Program-made: the position numbers and the translations under genes
Assembly: GCA_036365455.1 (NCBI GenBank)
Contig: JAWQUS010000017.1
Location: forward strand, 2,108,001-2,172,000
DNA: 64,000 nt
Source of the DNA: Macrosoma leucophasiata
Lineage: Eukaryota > Arthropoda > Insecta > Lepidoptera > Hedylidae
Direction: 5' to 3'
Notes under the pieces: generated by a model
The model's database searches: none
Told to the model about the DNA's origin: nothing
Seen by the model: the letters and a program-made list of their open reading frames with translations, nothing else
Shown: one piece after another, positions 11,233 through 21,712 of the stretch
How positions within the stretch are numbered: the stretch's first letter is position 1
Layout: every line of letters starts with the position of its first letter

Positions 11233-11312
11233 TACACTACACAAAATACAGATGCGTTACAGCCCCACAGGCCTAAGTTGTTTCGCCCTTGTGATAGTTA
11301 TTACGGGTACAT
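11233..11312 (-). repeat. Family A fragment
   Basis: CAGATGCGTTACAGCCCC, GGCCTAAGTTG and GTGATAGTTATTACGGG match the middle of family A in minus orientation. Confidence 0.55.
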
Positions 11313-11319
11313 ACCTATA

Positions 11320-11640
11320 TTTCATAATCATCATTTCAACCGCAAGACGTCCACCGCTAAGCTAAACAAAAGCCATGCTTTGAACCGCTCTAATCCAGCG
11401 ATTGGCCGCGATCTTCAACAGGCCGTCGGTCCACCTCGTAGAGGAATTACTCGCCCAACCTTTGTCTTCCAGTACGCGGTCGCCACTCGAGAACCCTTTT
11501 GTCCCAGTGGCCATCGGTTCTTCGAGTTATGTAATCGATTGCAGGGAAACTTTAAATTTGGATCCCATTTATTCTTTTCAGTGTATACTGCGTGGCCGAG
11601 CCCTCTTATAAGGCCCATAGTGAGCGACATTTCAGTACCG
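11320..11640 (-). mobile_element. RTE-like LINE 3' fragment
   Basis: The minus strand encodes a decayed RTE-type reverse transcriptase C-terminus. The peptide around RWTDGLLKIAANRW is recognisable and corresponds to the GRPxxRWxDD...W segment seen at 53700-53900. It is broken by stops. Confidence 0.55.
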
Positions 11641-12265
11641 TATCTCATCATATAGGTAGTCCATATCATATAGCCCATACATTTATTCTGTGTAAAGTAA
11701 TTACTTACATTTTCATAACAAAATTCTACAACCACTTTCACAATCTTCACCAACAGCACCCAGAAGTGGAGACAGTAAATCACCATCCACACGAAAAGTA
11801 ATTGCTGGAACAAATATGACAAATATTTTAAAACCCTAATACTTACAGTCAAATGATTTCGTGCCGTGGGGACTTCAATGTTTGTTAGGGTTATTGATTG
11901 CACCTCCCATAAGTAACTACCCGCATATACTTTCCATGCTTACCTACTGCTTTTTTTTTTGTTATGAAAGCTGCAAAATCGTGATGGTAAGTGTTCGTAA
12001 TTGAATTTCCTAGAGACATCAACATTAAAACTATAAGTCTCAAAAAAATTAAATACTCATAGCGACCGAAACAGATATGTATCTGTAAACCATACAAATA
12101 TTTTGCCTTTTGCCTATTATTTAGCCCTGCGAGCCTTAGCAGATTTAGATGAGTCTGCAACCTTGTATAGTTTGTGAGGGCAGGCAACATTTATTGGTCA
12201 CTGGCCTTAAATAGTTGGGTGGGTACTTTCAATAAGACTATACTACTGCAACAGTCAGTATAGGT

Positions 12266-12656
12266 TTTATTTTAAAGAAAAATGGAAAGAAAAATTTGAC
12301 TTCAGGCGAGACTCGAACTCGCGGCCTACTGGGAATCTAGTCCAGCTGCACTTATTAAGGGTAAAAGCGACTTCTTTACGATATTCAATAAACTGCAAAG
12401 TCTATTATATCGGTTGCCTAACTAGCATAGTTGGTAATAGATGGCGCTGCTGCTACCATAAAGCAATGCAATAAATGTGAAGGAAAGATTTGACAAATCG
12501 GGCAGGACTTCAGTAGCTCAATTGGAAGAGCAGCTGGACTAGATTCCCAGTAGGCCGCGAGTTCGAGTCTCGCCTGAAGTCAAATTTTTCTTTCCATTTT
12601 TCTTTAAAATAAAATATATTTCACAAGCATGTGTTAATGCGAAATAATATAAAACA
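12266..12656 (+). repeat. Family C tRNA-like SINE with inverted head, 13-bp target duplication
   Basis: A 391-bp insertion flanked by AGTCAGTATAGGT at 12253-12265 and 12657-12669. On the plus strand 12515-12590 folds as a tRNA-like head: ACTTCAG pairs with CTGAAGT, the A-box region is TAGCTCAATTGGAAGAGC, and the T arm is GCGAGTTCGAGTCTCGC. The first roughly 80 bp (12266-12349) are the reverse complement of the head and its border, so the element is a large fold-back. A related single-headed copy is at 47642. Confidence 0.75.
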
Positions 12657-12669
12657 AGTCAGTATAGGT

Positions 12670-13600
12670 ACCTACTTGTACTAAAATTTCCCAAAGCGGG
12701 ACCCTTCTGAACATAAACCGGCGGAATAGTGCGCCGACCAATCGATGGGCAAGTGCTGCCACCCCAACTGTCCACAGCGCTGTGGGCACCGCTGATAACC
12801 CACTGTCTCCACATTTCGCCCACTCGAATAACTGGAAAAGAAGGTTATGTCGTAATTTTTAGTTTTTAATGGGATATATGCAGGCATATAACCAGGAGTG
12901 GGCTTTGTAGAAAGGCGAATGCCGATCGCTCTTAGCTTAAGATGATTAGTCGTGGTCTTCATTTTAGATATATTGACATGCTTCTTTTACATTCGTCATT
13001 CTCTTCATACATGCACGCATCTATTTGGTAAAATCTGAATTGAGACCTTTAAAACAGCTTTGAATATAATTATAGAGTCAGAAATTTTACCATTTCTAAT
13101 TTACTAGCGCACCTAACGCACCCTTAAAGATGTGGCCTACAAATCAAGTAGGTGGGTTTGTATTAGGTACCCACGGAACCACAAAGTGGTCTACGAAAAG
13201 TTACCTACCTCAACACTTTCCCTCACAACATAATTCCACACAGACTGATAACACATCACAGAAATTTGTATTTATTGAGTGTGAGGTCCAGATACATCAT
13301 GTTTATTTCAAAATATTTACTTGCCGCTATGTGGGTGACATGACAACACATCAAATCATCAAATGGCAAGATGTCATGGACTGGTTTGACATGCGGCTTA
13401 GGTTTTATGGGTACTGACAGACGTATTGGCATTTTAATGACAGGCATGCTCATGTTAGCATGCTCGAAAGTGATGCATCTATAGATTTATTAAACTTGTA
13501 TTATACTAACGAAGTAGTATAATAAATCGGCTGCATCTGTCCAAATCTTCTAGTAATAAGCATTCTAATTTCGATAGGTCATCTTTATAGCCGAAAAATG
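12670..13600. other. No gene seen
   Basis: Short frames only, without splice-bounded coding blocks. A small palindrome like that at 7218 lies at 13484-13528. Confidence 0.45.
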
Positions 13601-13850
13601 TCCACTGCTGGACCAAAGCCTCCCCATAAGCCAAGCTTGGCATGCGGATTAGCGATCGCAGTGGCAGTACTTTTATCACAGGATGCTGCTGCCCATCTTG
13701 CGTTATTGCACTTACTACCCATTGGAATGGTTTGACCGCCATGGTTTGGTTGACTGACTGCACTAGTGGAAGAATTCTGTTCCAGTAGAAAGAAATCTTC
13801 CGCTAGTGGGCGGTGGGGTCGTCACGTCCCGTCGCAAGGTAACGCGATAG
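13600..13850. repeat. Family D repeat copy
   Basis: It shares GAATGGTTTGACCGCCAT, GGTTGACTGACTGCACTAG, GAATTCTTCC-like and GGGCGGTGGGGTCGTCACG with copies at 16790-17005 and 35505-35745. I cannot assign a class. Confidence 0.6.
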
Positions 13851-13869
13851 TGCCTACGCCTTTGAATTT

Positions 13870-14162
13870 AGTTTTTTTATGATACAAAGGTGGCACACAA
13901 GCATGCAGTTCACATTGATGTTAAGTGATTACACGCTGCCTATACACACCCACAGAAAGACCAGAGGTCAAAATGCAGATGCGTTGCTACCCCTGACACC
14001 TTAGATGTTGTGTCTCTGTGATAGTTATTACGGGGCCATACGTTACCATCTAACCGGAACACGATAGTGCTGAACGCTACCATTTAGCTGCAGATAAATT
14101 AGGTAATGCGGTAGTGCCTACGCCCGCAAGCTCCTACACTGGAACTCTACCACCAATAAAAA
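13870..14162 (-). repeat. Family A SINE-like copy
   Basis: Reverse-orientation copy from the T-rich tail complement to AACTCTACCACCAATAAA, with moderate divergence. Confidence 0.8.
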
Positions 14163-14266
14163 TCATCACATCACACACTGGAGCTCTACCTCAGCCTCAG
14201 CCCAGATTTCATATTCTTAATCTGACGCGCTTGAGAAACTGCAAAAATACTTCTCTGCCAGAATAC

Positions 14267-14312
14267 TTTTACAGAAGAATACAAGGGGCAACCCTTGTAT
14301 TCTTCTGTAAAA
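14267..14312. repeat. Perfect 21-bp hairpin
   Basis: TTTTACAGAAGAATACAAGG and one further base pair with their exact complement across a 4-nt loop (GCAA). It lies just beyond the AATAAA of the minus-strand gene ending at 14395. Confidence 0.9.
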
Positions 14313-14359
14313 ATATTCCTTTTAGATTCAATAAATAAAGTATCAACACAGATGAATTA

Positions 14360-14365
14360 TTTATT
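14360..14365 (-). terminator. Polyadenylation signal AATAAA, minus strand
   Basis: AATAAA on the minus strand 30 bp after the stop codon of the exon 14395-14512, supporting that exon as terminal. Confidence 0.6.
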
Positions 14366-14394
14366 ACTCCAAAAAATCGTATACAATTGTACAG

Positions 14395-14512
14395 TTAAAA
14401 AGGTGTAAGCATGCTCCTCCAGAGGTAATCGTCAGGTCTGTGCTTGCGGCGTGGCGGAGCCGGCACAACCGACGCCGGCGTCCTGTGGTCCTCCGCAGGG
14501 GCATCGCGTGGC
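14395..14512 (-). CDS. Terminal exon of unrecognised gene
   Basis: After an acceptor GATGGCAG the block encodes [32 protein letters not shown] and a TAA stop. It enters in phase 2 and is followed by AATAAA. GC-rich against its surroundings. Confidence 0.5.
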
Positions 14513-17500
14513 CTGCCATCATACACAATCAGTATTAAAATAATCAGAGATGTAAATATATCAGAGATTTAATACGTAGATATTTCAATTAGCAAGGAAC
14601 TGGCCGGCCACCTTACGCGGTAGTAAAAAGTTACATATTTCATTGATTTGATTTCGGATAAGCGGCGAGATCTCTGACTACTTACATCGGTTGTTAGTAT
14701 GTATGTACAGTACTCAAGAATTAATATTGCACATCGAGCCTATGTAAGAGACAATCGGCTCGTTTCGCAGAGCGTTATCTCTGCTGCACACTGCCTACGT
14801 AAGTACTGACCACAGAATAGATAAATAAGGATAGAATGGCTAAAGACTCATTTTCATATTGAAACCGCTGTCGCCAGTTGCACACATTGACATTGACACT
14901 ACAGAGACAATTAAAACTGCAATTGGTCAATTGAAATAGACCACCCCCAAAGACTTACTTCTCACAAAACTAACTCTTTCAACTTAAGTAATTCGGTTGC
15001 TTTTCGTATGCTCTGATTTCGCAAAGTTAAGATGTTTTGAATCGAAATATTCGAATGTCATAATTTCCACAAACTGTATTACCAGTTTATATCCACAATG
15101 ATCGTGCAATTACTGAACCATAGATAACATTTAAAATATTTAAAAATGCACATCAATCCATTGACATAATGATAATAAATGTGTGGCATACTTTTTACGT
15201 TCGATTAAATTAATTTCTAATAGTTATTATCGTGATATATAAAAAACATCCAATATTGATACTAATTTTTCACAAATTATTTCGTGGAAAAAATTATTTA
15301 CTGGTATCCCAGCTTAAGAGATGTTCTTTATATTTTATCGACTTTTTATCTCATCATCGAAATTGGTGTTTTTGTTAAACAATATTTTTGATTAATTATT
15401 TTTATTTTATTTAAGAGTATTGAATGTGACCTCTTTTGAGATGTTTAGTGAAAACCGTGCTTAGAAGCTAATATTGTCGCAGGTGGTCGCACATTCACAG
15501 GTGTTTTTAGTTAATGGTGAATATGACATCTTTTTTCGAATCCAAGATGGCAGGCATAATTATTTTTTGAAAATGTATTAGAGGAGTCAATTTCGAGGTT
15601 TTTGGGGTGCTGATTACGAAAATGACTTCTATTTTCAGATACAAGATGGCGGAAACCTAAATGTGATATGGGTGTCAATTTGAAGGTTTTCTGGGGTGCT
15701 GATTACGAATATAGCGTCTGTTTTCGAATCCAAGATATTGTAAACCTATGGAAATCGGCTGAAATGAGTAATTGTCCCCCGCAAAGAACTTTTTTTTTTC
15801 AAAATGTGATATGGGTATCAATTTCGGGGTGTCTTGGTGTGCTGATTACGAAAATGGCATAACCTCTCACACGCTCGGGTCATAAGGCGATAGTGGATTC
15901 GGGACCTATGACAGATGAAATCATCTATCATTTGCTAGCCCCGCGAATAATTATGGCCAACAAGCATGCAGCTCACATTAATGTTAAGTGATGACTGCAG
16001 TCTGTTGACAAAGACCAAGGTCAAAATGCAGATGCGTTACCACTCCTGAGGCCTAAGGTGTTATGCCTCCGGAAATTACAGGGCCGTTACCACCTGACCG
16101 GAACACGATAGTGCTGAGTAGCCATTTAGCGGCAAGTAGGTATATTAAGGTAATGTATGCGTAGGCAAAAACCTACGCCCGCGAGCTCCGCCACTGGAGC
16201 TCTAACTTAATTTTATTTGAAGCTTAATAATTTACTTTTAACCTTAATATATGCTCTGAGTTTCTCGATCGCATCCGCCGTGGTATCGCTGGCCTGGCCG
16301 ACGAGGCGAACGCATAGCTCCTTCTTGAGTCCGTCCTGCAGCTGCTCGCACACGCTGGGCACTCCGCTGACCTCGACCGACGACTGCGCACCGCTCTCAC
16401 TCTAGTTAAAATGTCGCTGCTGACGTTAATCGTGTAGGAGAGTAAGGACTTTGAAAGAATGTAATAATTTTATTATTTGACAGGTAAAGCGTAATAAAGG
16501 AATCAGAGCCCGGGCCTGTAATAACATACGTCCGAATTCGCGAATCAAAACCGCGCGAGCGGACCGCATTGGAATTGATTAATAATTATTATGTACGCCG
16601 GACTCCTCTACACGTGGCCAGATTTGGTTCGGAGCGTAACGAATCCACTATCCGCTCCGTACCAAATCCGGACGTATGTTACTTGTGTAAGTTTTGTTGC
16701 CCCATTCTATTACGTAAATAGGAAAAAATAAAAAAAAACTTCGGGTGGGAGTGGGACCTGATCCTGATCATTGGATCGCTAGTCCATTTCCATTTTATCG
16801 TACCTAATTATGTCGTTATCGTCCGTATTGCCGATCGCAATGGCGGTAGTTGTATCGCTGGACGCAGCTCCCCAATGCGCGTTATTTTTACTACCGCTCC
16901 ACTTGAATGGTTTGACGGCCATTGTTCGGTTGACTGGACACTAAGGGAAGAATTCCCCTCAACTAGTCTGCGGTGGGGTCTTCACGTCCCTACGCCGCAT
17001 AGAATGATAGAGAAAACCAATACGTGTCATTGACGAGTGTCGACCGCGGCGTGTGCCCCCGCAGCCGCTGGTGCAGAGCCCCCACGAAGCTGTTCACCCT
17101 CAGCACGGCGCTGTTGACGCCGCGGGACGCCCGCTCGTGCAACTCTGCTTGCCTTAAAAATATCCCGTTAAAGAACGTTTTAAGATGAATGGAAAGAAAG
17201 ATTTCGCTTTCGGAGAAGCGGGTGTACCTTCACCAAGTTAACACCCGGTCAAGGAGGTTGTAATACCATGCCTAATTAGCTCTAATATTTTTTTTGTCAC
17301 ATTGTTCCTTGACAGTAGGAGGTATTACAGAAACTGACGACCCATAGTAACTAGGTACCTAAACTTTATTTTTTTTAAGCTTGGTAATTATTCCGTCATT
17401 CCGACTGATTCATCACTCTGGTGGCTCTGAAATGGTGATTGCACATTACAAAACCTCTCTTCCTTTTAAGATCCCTTAAAAGACCTAGACCAGAGAATTT

Positions 17501-20500
17501 GTAATAATACTACCTAGACAGTAACTGAAGTCTAATTACACCTTAAACCCTGCACATTTTATCGTCATCTACGTAAGAAATTAGCATAATGAGGTCAATT
17601 AGCATCCTCACATATACCAATAGGTCTCAATGTAGATGTTGACTGGTGGTAGAGCTCCAGTGAAGGAGCTCGGAGACGTAGGCACCACTGCTTTACCTAA
17701 TATACTTGCCGCTAAATGGTAGTGTTCAGCACTATCGTGTTCCGGTCAAGTGGTAATGTACGGCCCTGTAATTTCCGGCACAAAGGCATAACACCTTAGG
17801 CCTCAGAATTGGTAACGCATCTCCATTTTGACCTCTGGTCTTTGTGTGGGTGTCTATAGACTGCATTCATCATTTAACATCAATGTGAACATGCTTGTTA
17901 AAAAGAAAAAGGTAATTCTGCGCAAACATTATTTAAACATAGACTATCTCTTTCACTTTACCAACCACTGCTCCAAGTACGGCATGTTGAACCTCTGGCA
18001 GTAATGCTTCCTCACGTAGTCCGCGTAACATAGGGAAAGGAACCAGCAAATCGTGATGTGTATCTGCGGCTGCTGCTGTTTGAGGAAGCGAGTGAGAGGT
18101 CCCAGTGGCACCATCTCAGTCTTTCCCAGTAAGCCCGCTGTCGTTATCTCTAGCAGAACGTTGGGACTCTGGAGAGGTTATAAGAATTCACGTGTCTATT
18201 TCATCCATCCATATAGAGTTTTTAGTAATTAATTAGCACCTTCTAACATTTCTTGTAACATTTTACATCCTTCTCTAACTTAAAGAAATCTATTAAAGTT
18301 AGAGCAGCATGCGAAATGATACAATGACTTTAACAAATATTGTGGGTCAACCCAGGTTTAGATTCAATATTTGCTAATCATAATACATAGGTATACCAGG
18401 TCCAGGACAGACTAGGGATAAAAACTTTTTTAATACCTCTGCGTGATGAACTTATATTGTATGTGCATATTTAATGTCCTCAATTTTTTTTCATTGCACA
18501 CCGATCAATTTGATCCAACTTGAAAGAAATTATATAGCTATATAGCTATAGCTTACATTTTAATTTATAGTCGCAATATTATGTACGAGGTGGATCCAAA
18601 AGTTCGTGGCCCAAACTACAAGGAGACATGACATTTTTTTTAATTTACCGTCATTTGTTAGTATGTCTTCTATTGATTTATTGTGCGCAGTTTCATTCCG
18701 ATACTGCACAATATAAATTTTCTGTGATTATTTGTTTGAAGCATTCCGACGCGATTTTCAATAATGGAGAAAATTGAACATCGTGCAGTCATTAAGTACC
18801 TCAATAAAAAAGGCCTGTCACCAAAAGACATCCATCAAGATATGGTGGGCACTTTGGGGGAGTCTGCTCCATCGTATTCCAGTGTCAAGAAGTGGGTAGC
18901 TGAGTTTAAGCGCGGTCGTGAGAGCATTGAAGATGATCCTAGGAGTGGACGGCCTACAACCTCTACCACGAAAGAAAACATCGATAAAATTTGTGATCTC
19001 GTACTGGGTGATCGACGTTTGACCATCGGTAAGATAGCTGAGACAACAGACATTAGTTATGGCCGGGTGCAACATATAATAACGAAAGAATTGGGATTCC
19101 ATAAGGTTTCTGATCGCTGGGTCCCGAGGTTGCTTTCAGCTGAACAAAATCGAGTTCGATTCACAATTTCGCGAGACTGTTTGGAACTTTTTGAGACTGA
19201 TCCCGAGGACTTTTTGTCTAGATTTGTTACCATGGATGAAAGCTGGGTTCACCACCATATTCCTGAATCAAAGCAACAATCCAAACAGTGGAAAAGATCT
19301 GACTCACCTACACCGAAAAAGGCTAAAGTCGTTTTGTCGACTAACAAAGTCATGGATTCTGTTTTTTGGGATGCGAAGGGTATTATTTTTGTAGATTATT
19401 TACCGAAAGGTCAAACTATTAATTCTAGTTATTATTGTAACCTTTTACGAAGACTACGAGAAGAAATAAAAGAAAAAAGGCCGGGAATGTTGCGTAAGAA
19501 AGTTTTGTTCCATCAAGACAATGCACGTGTTCACACTTCGGTTGAAACAATGTCTGTAATCCATGATTGTGGCTACGAATTGCTGCCCCACCCACCTTAT
19601 TCGCAGGATTTAGCCCCCTCAGATTATCATTTATTTCCAAATTTAAAAAAACATTTGGGTGGCTCGAAATTTTCGACCAAAGATGAGGTGATAGTCGCAG
19701 TAAACGAGTATTTCGCCGACCTTCCGGAATCTTTTTTTTTCGAGGGGATAAACAAGTTGCAGTTCAGGTGGAAGAAGTGTGTTGAGCTAGATGGAGACTA
19801 TGTCGAAAAATAAAAATAAAATTAGACCCACTTTTCTTTCATTTTCTTGGTCGGGCTTCGAACTTTTGGATCCACCCTCGTATGTACCTAAATTGCACCC
19901 GTATGAAACCGGAGCGGGCCGCTAGCTACATACAAAAATTATCTTACATCTCTGATAAGAGTATCCAGGTAGTATTGGAAGAATCGCATCGAACAGACCC
20001 AAAGGTGCACCATCAATGCCATCATGCCAATCACCATAGAGGACTGTAAATATAAAAATTAAATAATAAACAAGACTGGCCGTCTAATGCCCATGAAGCA
20101 ATTTTTAGCCTGTGTCGTAGAAGCCAGCTGTGAGCTCCTAGTGTAAGATTTAAATGTTTTCTTCTCAAAATTTTACCACTTAACGCGGTATCTTGTAGTT
20201 GACTCCACTGACGGTCAGTTTTTAACTATTAAGTGTCATAGTAGAGTCGTGTCGTGAAAGTAGTCTCGCGGTATTATCTAAGTACCTACTACCTATATGA
20301 TTTTTAATTAGACCAGGATAGTGTCCGTACATAAAATCAAGACGTATTATATTTCTGATCTCGGAAGATGCGTCTGCATCGACGAATTTAACTTAAGTGC
20401 TGCTGTATCTAAAGTTATCGATGATATTTTATGTAATAATGAACTATCAGTGGTGGATCCAGAATTTTCGTTCGATCACTGCTAATAAACATTCAGGATC

Positions 20501-20909
20501 CGATGGGTTTGATTCAGAAATTATGTTTAGGGGGATTTTAATGAACAGAGCAGGCTTTAGTGTGCCAAAAACTAAAACGATAAGTAAGATTTGTCATATT
20601 TGGACTGAACATGAGTAATTTCATCGGAGAGGGGGAGGCCTTTGAGCCTATTAGTAGCACTTGTGATATGACAATATTTTAAATGAGCACAGTAATAGTT
20701 TATTGAACAAAAATAATACAAACAACTAAAGTTTTCTCCATGAGGGAGACCCTGGCGTGGTCTCCGGCCACGAAGACGGTCGCCTGCAGTTCGTTGTAGA
20801 GGAAGAGGGCGGCGGCGCTGGCGAACACGACTGTCGGCCCGATGCCCCACACCTCGCCGTTGCAGCTCAGCCATTTCGCTATGTACTCCAGTTGGGATTC
20901 ATATAGGTC
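14395..20909 (-). CDS. Unrecognised multi-exon gene, probable membrane protein
   Basis: Six exon-like blocks on the minus strand: 20724-20909, 19948-20043, 17962-18168, about 17035-17153, 16243-16401 and 14395-14512. The first three join cleanly in phase 0 (62, 32 and 69 codons). They contain hydrophobic stretches that could be membrane spans: [30 protein letters not shown] and [12 protein letters not shown]. Later blocks are soluble-looking: [19 protein letters not shown], then [19 protein letters not shown], then a Pro/Arg-rich C-terminus ending [12 protein letters not shown]. Junctions 3-4 and 5-6 do not agree in phase as I drew them, so a small exon may be missing or a splice site may be wrong. 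No start codon was found; the 5' end may lie between 20.9 and 25.5 kb. I cannot name the family. Confidence 0.55.
14724..14806 (-). repeat. Family H MITE fragment
   Basis: AATATTGCACATCGAGCC followed by AGAGCGTTATCTCTGC, the end of family H in reverse orientation, truncated on the right. Confidence 0.65.
15512..15866 (+). repeat. Degenerate tandem repeat, about four units
   Basis: Units of about 75 to 140 bp begin near 15512, 15586, 15673 and 15814. They share TCAATTTCGAGGTTTTTGGG, GTGCTGATTACGAAAATG and TTTCGAATCCAAGATGGC in varying degree. Confidence 0.65.
15952..16207 (-). repeat. Family A SINE-like copy
   Basis: Minus copy with GCATGCAGCTCACATTAATG, CCTGAGGCCTAAGGTGTTA and the end GAGCTCCGCCACTGGAGCTC. 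It abuts the exon block 16243-16401 of the unrecognised gene. Confidence 0.85.
16243..16401 (-). CDS. Exon of unrecognised gene
   Basis: The acceptor TTTAACTAG precedes the block, which encodes [20 protein letters not shown] then [12 protein letters not shown] and [10 protein letters not shown]. Possible donors are GTTAAA at 16242 and GTAAAT at 16235. Confidence 0.5.
16522..16681. mobile_element. Small MITE with inner palindrome
   Basis: TAACATACGTCCG at the left is matched by its complement CGGACGTATGTTA at the right. An inner pair GATTTGGTTCGGAGCG / CGCTCCGTACCAAATC surrounds a short loop. Confidence 0.65.
16790..17005. repeat. Family D repeat copy
   Basis: Shares GAATGGTTTGACGGCCATTG, TTCGGTTGACTGGACAC and GCGGTGGGGTCTTCACGTCC with the copies at 13600 and 35505. 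Confidence 0.6.
17035..17153 (-). CDS. Exon of unrecognised gene
   Basis: It encodes [20 protein letters not shown] then [18 protein letters not shown] in a frame with very high GC at third codon positions. The exact acceptor (17147-17153) is uncertain and the donor GTCAAT is weak. Confidence 0.5.
17641..17900 (+). repeat. Family A SINE-like copy
   Basis: GGTGGTAGAGCTCCAGTGAA to GTGAACATGCTTGTT, truncated just before the usual GCCAC and A run. Confidence 0.85.
17962..18168 (-). CDS. Exon of unrecognised gene
   Basis: Between the acceptor CCTCTCCAG and the donor GTAAAG it encodes 69 codons, [20 protein letters not shown] through [19 protein letters not shown] to NMPYLEQWL. Phase 0 at both ends, in frame with the previous exon. 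Confidence 0.65.
18228..18362. repeat. Family S short MITE
   Basis: TGTAACATTTTACATCCTTC, TCTAACTT and AAAGTTAGAGCAG form imperfect arms. Related copies are at 29118 and 46132. Confidence 0.55.
18586..19880 (+). mobile_element. mariner transposon, copy 2 (possibly active)
   Basis: A 1295-bp element flanked by TA, almost identical to the element at 9223. Its left inverted end lacks one G (CGAGGTGGATCC against CGAGGGTGGATCC). It lies in the intron between the second and third exon blocks of the unrecognised gene. Confidence 0.95.
18764..19813 (+). CDS. mariner transposase, 349 aa, intact DD34D
   Basis: Full-length mariner transposase with Asp158 (TMDESWVHH), Asp252 (FHQDNARVH) and Asp287 (APSDYHLF), spaced as in active DD34D mariners. 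WVPRLL, a family motif, is intact. Compared with the copy at 9402 it has ten substitutions, including Asp287 and Pro121. One unusual change is Gln in YSQDLAP where YSPDLAP is the norm, and another is Gly in FFEGINKL. The reading frame is unbroken, so it could supply transposase to both copies. Confidence 0.95.
   Translation: MEKIEHRAVIKYLNKKGLSPKDIHQDMVGTLGESAPSYSSVKKWVAEFKRGRESIEDDPRSGRPTTSTTKENIDKICDLVLGDRRLTIGKIAETTDISYGRVQHIITKELGFHKVSDRWVPRLLSAEQNRVRFTISRDCLELFETDPEDFLSRFVTMDESWVHHHIPESKQQSKQWKRSDSPTPKKAKVVLSTNKVMDSVFWDAKGIIFVDYLPKGQTINSSYYCNLLRRLREEIKEKRPGMLRKKVLFHQDNARVHTSVETMSVIHDCGYELLPHPPYSQDLAPSDYHLFPNLKKHLGGSKFSTKDEVIVAVNEYFADLPESFFFEGINKLQFRWKKCVELDGDYVEK
19948..20043 (-). CDS. 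Exon of unrecognised gene
   Basis: 32 codons between the acceptor TTTACAG and the donor [26 protein letters not shown] is a likely membrane segment, followed by [10 protein letters not shown]. Confidence 0.65.
20724..20909 (-). CDS. Exon of unrecognised gene (most 5' one found)
   Basis: 62 codons reading [20 protein letters not shown], then [19 protein letters not shown] and [19 protein letters not shown]-rich in an AT-rich setting. It starts after TGTCATAG and ends at a GTTTGT donor. Confidence 0.6.
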
Positions 20910-20958
20910 CTATGACAATCGTCAATATACGGTTCATTGGGTAAACGTAACTTCATTC

Positions 20959-21369
20959 TTCACGCCTGTAATCCCCGAAGGGGTAGGCAGAGGTAAATGC
21001 ATGCATTCAAGCATACGTTACGTTTTGGCCCATGTAACAGGTGGTGAGCCTGTTGACATCTCCGGGCACATTACCAAACTTCGAGGTACTGGGAAATTTC
21101 CAGAAAATGGAAAAATCCCAATAGAATAGAATAGAATAGAAAAACTTTATTTGTAACAACATAAAAAAACTAAAACTAAGAACACAAAATCAAGGTTGTT
21201 ACAAAAAGGGCCCCAATTCAGCATAAAGCCGATCTTACGAGCGGCGCTGGTCTTAGAACCAGAGTTAAGGACTTTACACCATTATCTCGGATAACCCCCT
21301 ACCCGGGCATCGAACCCAGGACTTCAGCGTTGTAGTAGTGGCCTGCTACCACTAGGCTACCGAGGCATA
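20959..21369 (-). repeat. Family B tRNA-derived SINE, interrupted
   Basis: Minus copy: CTTCACGCCTGTAATCCCCG at the left, and the tRNA-like head GGGCATCGAACCCAGGAC to CCACTAGGCTACCGAGGCA at the right. The middle is split at about 21124 by a LINE tail. Confidence 0.8.
21124..21273 (-). mobile_element. LINE 3' end inserted in family B SINE
   Basis: On the minus strand it ends AATAAAGTTTTTCTATTC followed by a run of TATTC-like units, a simple-repeat tail typical of a non-LTR element. AGAA borders both sides. Confidence 0.5.
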
Positions 21370-21396
21370 TACGGTTCTTTAACTCTTCCGTTTTTA

Positions 21397-21712
21397 CTGG
21401 TGGTAGAACTCCAGTGATAGAGCTTGCGGGCGTTGGCACCACCGCATTACCTAATATACTTTCCCTTAAATGGTAGTGTTCAGCACTGTCGTGTTCCAGT
21501 CAGGCGTTCAGCCCTGTAATTTCCGGCATAGAGGCTCATGTCCCTGTAATTTCCGGCACAGAGGCATGAGCCTCTATGCCGGAAATTACAGGGCCGTACA
21601 TTACCGCCTGACTGGAACACGATAGTGCTGAACACTACCATTTAGCGGCAAGTATATTAAGTAATGCGGTGGTGCCTACGCCCGCGAGCTCCGTCACTGG
21701 AGCTCTACCAGA
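21397..21712. repeat. Inverted pair of family A copies (fold-back)
   Basis: 21397-21547 is a plus-strand 5' half of family A. 21563-21712 is its reverse complement. Between them the phrase TTTCCGGCA..AGAGGC is repeated. The arms of about 145 bp would form a long hairpin. Confidence 0.85.

Noticed and set aside
12515..12590. Functional tRNA gene
   Set aside because: It folds like a tRNA, but the anticodon stem is mismatched, the sequence sits in a repeated SINE with a target duplication, and diverged relatives exist at 42625, 47642 and 49180.
20572..20874. Minus frame starting [20 protein letters not shown]
   Set aside because: Out-of-frame reading of the exon at 20724-20909. The other frame gives hydrophobic spans and fits the next exon.
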